DNA of 64,000 nt from contig CM048745.1 in the NCBI GenBank assembly GCA_026315105.1, forward strand, positions 786,203,390-786,267,389. Direction: 5' to 3'. Source of the stretch: Locusta migratoria. Its lineage: Eukaryota; Arthropoda; Insecta; Orthoptera; Acrididae. Below are positions 56,841 to 64,000 of the stretch, one piece after another (the stretch's first letter is position 1; each line of letters starts with the position of its first letter). A program made the position numbers and the translations under genes. The notes beneath the pieces were generated by a model. The model saw nothing but the letters and a program-made list of their open reading frames with translations, did no database searches and was not told the DNA's origin.

Positions 56841-57439
56841 GGACTGCTGCTCATAGAATTGTTGTTCATAATAATGTGTCTAACATACAGCAACACGTTC
56901 TGCAAGTAGAAGTTGAAACTGTGCAATGGTATATTTTAAAGATATCTGCCTAGTATTAGTTTCTGCCAACATCCATTTGAATAGATTAAATGTAGTATTA
57001 CGAACATTGGTGGAAACGTATTTGTAACTAAAAGTGCCTGATGTATCAACAATCAACCTTCGTAAATTTTATGACGAGGTAACTTTAAACTTTTCCTCTA
57101 CTTACAATTTTTAAATGCTTTACTGAAATATTTTGAAATGAAAACGTAAAAATATGAAAGACATGTGGTGTTACGGAGCATGAACTGAGTTTAGCGTATT
57201 ACCAAGAAACATTTTTTAATAATTTTCATAAATCTTTTATACTTGTTGACACCCATCAGATGTGGTGTCCGAAATTGCACCCATGATATATACTAATTTC
57301 TAATAAAATAATTCTCATGGTTTCATACAAGGAAGAAGAGACAATGGCGATAGTTAAAAATTTTAGTTTCCTTTTTTTCTTGCTGATGACATCGTGGGGA
57401 AGATGACGGAAATAATGAAAATAACTTTTGGTGAAAGTT
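56841..57439. other. No gene recognised
   Basis: AT-rich; the N-terminal part of the hAT-like gene that follows may begin here but cannot be read. Confidence 0.3.
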
Positions 57440-58165
57440 ATAGCTGCAACAGCATAAAAAAGCAAGGCTGCTAAAGCATTGCAGGTATTTTTTCATAAAG
57501 CCGTAAATGTTACTTGTGTAGCTCATGCTCTTTGCCTTATGACGGTGAATAATAGCAAATTTTCCAGTAAGTGCCTTAAATTCCTCTGTGAACAAAGTGA
57601 TTTTGAAGGTGCCATCAAGAATGAAATTATTTAACATAATCAAACATACTAGTGTACACCCAGAGACACTGTTCAACACATGGAGAGCATGTACTGAAGT
57701 AGCTCTTTATTGCAGAGATTAAAGTGTGCTAGACGTGATGGGCAAAACTGAAGCAACTGGCATTGCTTCCAGTGAGAAAAATCTCAGAAGTAAATTAATG
57801 TTTATGAAGACATCTTTTGTCAAACTACCAGACCGAATGCCACATATGGAAGAAAAGGGATGCTTCTATTTTCTACTGTGAAGGGATTCGAAACAGCTGT
57901 CGTTTAAGATATACCAGGAGAATTTGAAAAGCCATTTCAAAATAAAAGTGATAAAATTGAAGCAAGGAATCGAAGTTTTATGATTCTTCTGGATGTGAGT
58001 AGAGTGTTACAGTGCGAATCTATAAGTGACATAGACGGTTTCCGGTACTGTCCTTTGACTTCGTATGAAGTAGACTGATTTTTTCTTTATGTAAAATTAT
58101 TTTAAGTGGAACAAGGAACTCTGTTCTTCTAGAAAAGTGTGAAGAAATTTAACTCTGCATTGCAA
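57440..58165 (+). pseudogene. hAT-like transposase relic (DUF659 type), C-terminal half
   Basis: Across frame changes the plus strand encodes KSKAAKALQVFFHKAVNVTC and VAHALCL (about 57455-57550), which match the (S)DAAPxMxKA...HVTCxAHALHR segment of DUF659/BED-type hAT transposases. It then encodes SVHPETLFNTWRACTEVALY, NLRSKLMFMKTSFVKLPDRM (about 57660-57850), ILLDVSRVL, and finally YCPLTSYEVD with FFLYVK (about 58040-58097), matching the YAPLTSxDVERSFSxYK dimerisation segment near the end. At least three stops or frame changes. The minus-strand ORF 57679-57323 is a shadow. No TIRs identified. Confidence 0.75.
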
Positions 58166-58326
58166 TAAAAAGAACTAATGATAAAATATATTAAAATATA
58201 GTGAGAGCCAGACAGGTAGAAGGAAAGGGAGAGCTGACATACGGACAGAAAGTAATAAATATTAATTTGTTATTTAAGATGTGAGTTGAGAAACCTGAAT
58301 GATTCATTTTAATTTTGTGCATATTT

Positions 58327-58486
58327 CAAATGTTCAAATGTTTGTAAACGTATCGAACCAAACTGCATGGTCATCAGTACGTAGCTTAAAAACTACTTAA
58401 ACCTAGGGAGGACTCTAACCTCCATGGCGAGCAACCGCGCGCTTCGCAGCGAGACGCTTTAGGCCGCTCGGCTACTCCACTGCGGC
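58327..58486 (-). repeat. tRNA-headed SINE, type 2, reversed, 11-bp duplication
   Basis: TGTGCATATTT is exact at 58316-58326 and 58487-58497. A shorter variant that lacks about 30 bases between head and tail (the CACACACC region of other copies is deleted). Confidence 0.93.
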
Positions 58487-58497
58487 TGTGCATATTT

Positions 58498-59426
58498 ATA
58501 GTAGTTCTTAAAACGTATCTAATATATTATAGTGAATCGATGCATGCATAAATTCAGTCTTTGCAGTGCATATAAATCTGAGCTCTAGTGAATACTTACA
58601 GTAGACTGAGCCTTCGGATGACCTCTGCTTTTCCTCTCATCTTGTCATCGGTTTAAGGGTGCAATATCACTAGATTTTCTAAACATCAGTACACTTTCCT
58701 TAACAACATGTTTCACAATTTCTAATATCGTTAATCTAACTGCTGTGAAACACTATCGCTCTTATGTCGTTAGTTGTAGCTACTTAATTGAACAATATGA
58801 TTTAAATTCGTTACCAACTCTGAGCTCATTTAGTTTATGCTGGCTATATGTTGTCAAGCTAGACAAATACATTCTGAACAGAACAGTTTACTAAATATTT
58901 TCTTCAGTCTCTCGGCGGCATTCAAAGTGGTGCTTCCTGTTGTCTGGAACGCGGCAGTTTCATGATTAAAGGCAGCGCAGTGTAGACGGATTTCACTTTC
59001 GAACTCTTAACCGAAAGTATCGTTAGATACGTTTCTTAAGACTCATTGAACAGCAATTTCTTTATTTATAAAGTGTAATTTCTTGTGAATAACAGGAAAC
59101 CAAGTTTGTTGTATGAAAATGATGTGCTGAATGCAACGTGGGTATTTTTATCTGAGGAATCCATATCTTCATTCAAATTGGGGTTACTACTTATAATTTT
59201 AATATTTCTCCCTCCTTTTCAGGGGCGGGGGTGGTTGATGTCAGGTCAGATACAGAACTTCTAGATATTCACTTTGTATCTGGGACATTTTTGTGTACGA
59301 TGCATAGTTATTCCGATTTGTCAGATTAAATGTGGTATCAGGTATAGATTAAGAGCTGAAGCGACTATTCTATTGGACCAATACTTCATTTGGTTTGCAG
59401 TAACATGTTGCCTACATAAACGAATC
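58498..59426. other. No gene recognised
   Basis: AT-rich, no ORF with a domain; a GGGGCGGGGGTGG patch at 59222-59234. Confidence 0.4.
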
Positions 59427-59436
59427 AAATGTTACG

Positions 59437-59638
59437 CCGGACGCGGTGGCCGAGGGGACTGATGCGCGTCAGTGACGGTCTGCACGGCCACTACGGTCGG
59501 GGGTCGAATCCCCCCTCGGGCATGGATATTTGTGCTGTCCTTAGTATTAGGTAGATCATAAGTAGTTTGTAAGTTTAGGGACTGATGACCTCGTAGTTAA
59601 GTCCCATAAGCTCTACAAACATTTGTTTACAAATAAAC
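59437..59638 (+). repeat. tRNA-headed SINE, type 1, 10-bp duplication
   Basis: AAATGTTACG (59427-59436) and AAGTGTTACG (59639-59648) flank it with one difference. It has the type-1 head, a B box with one G missing (GGGGGTCGAATCCCCC) and the common tail. Confidence 0.9.
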
Positions 59639-59648
59639 AAGTGTTACG

Positions 59649-60901
59649 AGGCACCAATTAAGTAAGGAGTTCCGACTTTAAATCAAATTGTTATATAAAA
59701 TAACTTAGAAAATCTAAGACAAAAATGTTGGTAAAGGAAAAGGACCTACGTTCTAAAATGACTGGCAAATCAATCTCAAATCTGTGACCAAATGAGAGGA
59801 AACGCACATGCCAGCAAAAAGGGCAATTAGCTGTAAGCAAATACTTTTTGTCGCAAAAAGTAAGACGTGAACTGTTTTATAACATACAGATATCACATAT
59901 CAAAACAAAACTTATCATTCTAGATTCCACTGCGATACCTTAAAGGAAAAGGCGAAACACGTCTGAAAGAACTAAAATTCATTGCAGCAACGAGAAACGC
60001 GTGTTTTATTTATAAAACGAAGATATTTAATTCCCAAAAAGCTGGAGATGGTCTTTTTTATTCTGCGAAACAAGTGCCCCAATAAATGCGCTGAAAGAAG
60101 ACAGAAAATATTTTTTAAATCGTGCAGCTATTCTACTCGTTGCAACGGAAAGAACTAAATAGCAAACTAAACATTCTGTACACATTAAAATTTTAGAAAA
60201 GTAAACGTGCATGAAATACTCGAGACATTAAAATAAGAAAAAAAAAATGGAATAGAAAACAACGAAGACAAAGAAGACTTAATACATTGCTAAAAAAAAC
60301 AAAGCTTAAAATGATAACAAATGTAAGAAAATGTAAAATCCAAAAGTGTAAACAAACATTATTTCAAATTTAACGGACATAAAGTTACTGGCTGTTAAAT
60401 TAACAAATGGAATTGATTTTGCGACTCTGGTTGTACGCTAAGTCATTATTAATACGTAATTTTTATTACCGAAACATTCTTATACATATTGTTCAAATGT
60501 ACTACACTAATGATAGTAACTGTTAGGGAGCGACTGATTTCAATGATGCACTTATTGTGGTGTGATCAGTAATTCTAGTATGACTTTCCGAAATTAAAAA
60601 TCAAACTTTTTCTGATAGTAAGTTCCTCACCTCCGTTTCATAACAGACTGTCGCTCTAGCATAATATAAACTGCTTGCATTATTATGAATGTCTGGCGCC
60701 AACAATCCGCAACTGTTTCACACTTCATAACAGTATACATTCGTTCATTCCTATTTACAAACAAGTATTGGAATGAAACATGCGATTTTAAGGCAGAAGC
60801 CTACGTTTTTCTGCTTTGCATTACCTTCTAGAAGGCCAGTTCTCAGACCGATGTTTTACCCCTATCACCGTCCTTCTGGCCATATGCGTTACATATTTTT
60901 T
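59649..60901. other. No gene recognised
   Basis: AT-rich; only short ORFs; nothing repeat-like recognised. Confidence 0.4.
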
Positions 60902-60912
60902 ATTTAATTAAA

Positions 60913-61117
60913 GCCGGCTGCAGTGGCCGAGCGGTGTGCGGCGCGCCAGTCACGTTCTGCACGGCCACTACGGTCGGAGGTTCGAATCCCCCTCGGGCAT
61001 GGATATTTGTACCGTCCTTAGTATTAGCTAGTTCATACGTAGTTTGTAAGTTTAGGAACTGATGACCCCGTAGTTAAGTCTCATAAGCTCTACAAATATT
61101 TCAACATTTGAACAAAC
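60913..61117 (+). repeat. tRNA-headed SINE, type 1 variant, 11-bp duplication
   Basis: ATTTAATTAAA (60902-60912) and ATTTAATCAAA (61118-61128) flank it with one difference. The head reads GCCGGCTGCAGTGGCCGAGC, then GCGCGCCAGTCACG and B box GGAGGTTCGAATCCCCC. Confidence 0.92.
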
Positions 61118-61128
61118 ATTTAATCAAA

Positions 61129-62728
61129 ATATTCCTTTACGGCTACTCAAAGATCTGATAGTTGAATAACTATGTAATATTAAGCACGCAGATATCTTTC
61201 TCCTCCCTGCAAGATTTCCCCGACTGTGCTCTTATGTTGGTCGTACAAGCCAGTAAATTTAATCCGTAAATTTTCCAAGCAGTTTTGGACTAAGATAAGC
61301 AGAAGGTGTAGACCGCACCAGTCCTATGGGAATGCTACTGGAAACGACTAATACATAGGAACAATATTCAGTAGTTTTCTGCGAACTGTTGAAAGCATAG
61401 AGATCTCAGAGAAAACCAAAAAACAAATAGGGTACATTACATAACTCTCTAAAAGTTTAACTGATTAATATTGAAATTTCAGATGTCACTTATTTTAAAA
61501 ACTGGAGATAGATAAGCTTCGGGCAGTGAAGGAAGACAGGGTTAATACCGCGAATTTTCATAGCCCTTCCATGAAAACTGTATTACTAATAAACTTTCTA
61601 GCCATTTTACTCTTACGTTAGTGGTACATACTTTTTCCAGTACTGAAACAGAATGAATGGATAACGCCAAGCCTCGAGGCCCTAAAATATCTGTATGTAA
61701 GAACTGTGACATGCATGCATCACATGGCAAGACAAACAATAACAATAACAATGCTACTCATAGTAATAAATGATGAACAACTGGAGAGGTACTACTATTC
61801 GAAAAGGACGACCACTGAGAAGTAACACATATTACAGTGTCGAACCTACTCACTTGGAGCCGCGTAATCTGCAAAAATTACAAGCAGATATGTGAGAAAG
61901 TAACACAGGCATACAGACAAGTTACGATCTATCATTATTAAGGAAAAGTAAAATAGGTACTAGCAAAATGTGGGTATATGGTTCTGGAAGAGCTTCTGAA
62001 AATTAATTACAATACGAAAATTAGCAATGCAGTGCCTTTACTAGCGAGTTATTTGTAAAATTTCATTCATCTCTTTACTTTTTGTCGGTACCGAGACGCC
62101 CCCCAGTATGTATGAAAAGCCTAAATTAAGGTTTTCATATTGTTTCTTAAAACTGATATAGTTTAGTGTTGTAATTTCATCTGTGTTGATCTAGCTTTTG
62201 TGTGAGTTTTACCTAATCCCCGATATCAACTTTTGAGAAGCAAGTTCAGTAAATATGTGTTTCAGATAACTGTGACCGGGAAAGTTAATGATGGAAATGA
62301 AGAACTTTTGAGATAAAGATTAACGTGACTATTTGGTTGCCCGTTTTCTTACAACAATTATTTTGACCAAGACACGTATTCAGGTTCAGCATTCGATCTT
62401 TCTTCGGTCCAACAAAATTTTGTAGCGCTTATAAAATATTTTCCTTACGTCAATGTTGAATGCTTTTGTAAGTTTTAAGCTACATGCTAGTTCCCAGGTT
62501 TTCTTCTAACATTTATAGTGTCCAACATACGCTATAGTCTCCGCGTTCAACTCTACTCCCAGTCCAACTATTATGTCCGAAAGAACAGACACCACATATA
62601 TAACATTTTTGTTTCGTGGACGGTTTTTGCACCGGTATAAACTGGGATATTAAAGCAGGTAAATTTTTTGATGGAACTGCTTACCTTTTAGAACTGCATT
62701 CGATAACTCTTGACGAGACAATTAGACA
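61129..62728. other. No gene; a lone family B terminus
   Basis: 62572-62602 (TCCGAAAGAACAGACACCAC and AT-rich end) matches the terminal words of the family B element at 45.2-45.5 kb. Nothing else recognised. Confidence 0.45.
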
Positions 62729-62736
62729 ATTACAGT

Positions 62737-62966
62737 CAGTGGCGTAACTAAAAAAATAAAATAAAAAAAATAAATAAATCGTATAACAGCAATCTGGTAA
62801 AGGTAAAGATTGGAAACTCGGGGTGTTTTCCCATAAGCTTTCATTGGATGGGAGTGACTTAATCTTCAACGTGAGTGGTAGATGGTAGTCTGTCAGGAAA
62901 CTGACTAAAATTTTGCTCATCAAGCAGATCTATCCCCCCCAAAGCCAAGTCCTAGTTACGCCAGTG
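62737..62966. mobile_element. 230-bp hAT-type MITE with exact 8-bp duplication
   Basis: ATTACAGT is exact at 62729-62736 and 62967-62974. The left end is CAGTGGCGTAACTA and the right end's complement is CACTGGCGTAACTA, giving a 14-bp TIR with one difference. The interior is AT-rich on the left and has a short C run (62934-62940) at the right; the overlapping minus ORF is chance. Confidence 0.9.
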
Positions 62967-62974
62967 ATTACAGT

Positions 62975-64000
62975 GATATAGTGTTTGTTAATGTAGACGT
63001 TGAAACCTGTCGTAAAAAAAATCGAGAAATATCCTAGAATTTCAGGGCCGGAATCGGCGTTAGAAGTGCAAACACTCTAATGCAAGTGTCCCAGAGCAGG
63101 CTGAATAATTGTATACCGTAAAGTAGCTGTGCACGACTTCGTGTTTGTATATCTTCCAACAACTATGTGAACAGAAAAAGAGAAATCACCTATACATTTT
63201 TCGAAAATTAAGAGGTCTTATATGCTGCAGAAAGCATCTACTGAATGAAATATATTATAGAATGAATAATTGACCTGCAATTCCCTGGACGTGGCTCTGT
63301 GCTTCTAAGAGGTACAACACGTGCTGTCGGACAACTGTCACAACCTACACTGCTCTAAATTATGTCATATGGGACACACACATTGAACTAAACATTTTAC
63401 TAAAAATAATTTGGTGACCACCTCTACACCGAAAAATAAGTATCATACTTAACGAGTATTTGTAACGAACTCCTAGCCCAAATTAATTTTGATGGTTTTA
63501 AATCTTTAAAGCACTCCGATTTACTTTTAACAATGTTAAATGAAAATACCCATAAACTACTTCATTGTCGACCATACAGAGGCGCCTGGGATGACTGTAT
63601 GGATTTTTAATTTGTCTTTCTGTCTTTCAGTTTGCAGCATACCTCATTCCACATTTTCAGGTATTGTGGATGAAAATTGCAACTTTTACTCTTGAGAGAC
63701 CTATATGTTGCTCTATAGATTTTGGCGGAGATGTTATGACAGGAAAGTTTCTCTTGATGTGTCCAAATGTCTCGTTATATACCTGATTGTTCCTTAAGTA
63801 ACTGGTTTGCTACAACTTCAGGATTTTTTTTAAAGTAATCAATTGAACTATGCCTCTTATCTTCAAAAGAAGATTGCTTTTAGGTGTATGTGTAAGAGTA
63901 TAGCACCCATAATCCGAGAGTAGCTACTACAATTCTGTAAAACTCACATGCATCCTGGTTTGTGATTAATAAGTATGAACAGGATATTATTAAAAATATT
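62975..64000. other. No gene recognised
   Basis: AT-rich; no domain-bearing ORF, TIR, or tRNA-like signal seen to the end of the window. Confidence 0.4.

Noticed and set aside
57323..57679. 118-codon minus-strand ORF
   Set aside because: The plus strand encodes recognisable hAT-like (DUF659-type) transposase segments here.
1..64000. CRISPR array, operon or other prokaryotic system
   Set aside because: No short regularly spaced repeats and no compact gene packing; all content points to an insect-like, transposon-rich genome.

Overview
The window looks like intergenic or intronic DNA from a very large, repeat-rich insect genome. An orthopteran (grasshopper/locust type) is the best guess. The guess rests on the abundance of two tRNA-headed SINE subfamilies that share one tail, a LINE whose 3' end carries short (TCTACA)-like repeats, Penelope-like elements and many Tc1/mariner and hAT relics; species identity is inference. 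I found no convincing host protein-coding gene, no functional tRNA or rRNA gene and no CRISPR. Almost every long ORF is either a broken transposon gene or lies in a repeat.

Layout. 1-4 kb: hAT relic with a BED-type zinc finger, a SINE, and the 3' end of a non-LTR retrotransposon. 4-8 kb: broken Mutator-like transposase (minus), then a Penelope-like (PLE) GIY-YIG endonuclease with its 3' region. 8.7-10.3 kb: mariner-type element with long terminal inverted repeats (TIRs). 10.5-12.4 kb: a PLE copy flanked by an exact 14-bp target duplication, with one end inverted. 13-19 kb: dispersed non-autonomous repeats and a tRNA-bearing palindrome containing a nested TA-flanked MITE. 19.6-20 kb: foldback element with an exact 8-bp duplication. 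21-27 kb: SINEs, a tRNA-bearing palindrome, and a second PLE whose inverted ends both encode a hammerhead ribozyme fold. 28 kb: LINE fragment. 31-34 kb: a 2.95-kb DNA transposon of a family I cannot name. 35.5-37.2 kb: LINE 3' end split by a tRNA palindrome. 43-46 kb: a tRNA palindrome split by a hAT-like insert, then a different tRNA-bearing inverted element. 46.3-47 kb: mariner foldback. 48-49.9 kb: Tc1/mariner element split by a tRNA palindrome. 50-54.6 kb: another SINE type, the best-preserved LINE, and three SINEs in a row. 55-64 kb: LINE pieces, hAT-like (DUF659-type) transposase relic, SINEs and an exactly delimited hAT MITE.

The most interesting theme is structural. Several unrelated tRNA-headed elements occur as inverted (head-to-head) duplications bounded by 11-13-bp target duplications. 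This is the same architecture as the PLE copies here. One of them has also copied about 24 bp of the flanking host sequence into its inverted arm. Together with the hammerhead ribozymes in PLE ends and a 39-bp hairpin whose only two mismatches become G-U pairs in a minus-strand transcript, these are the observations most worth following up.
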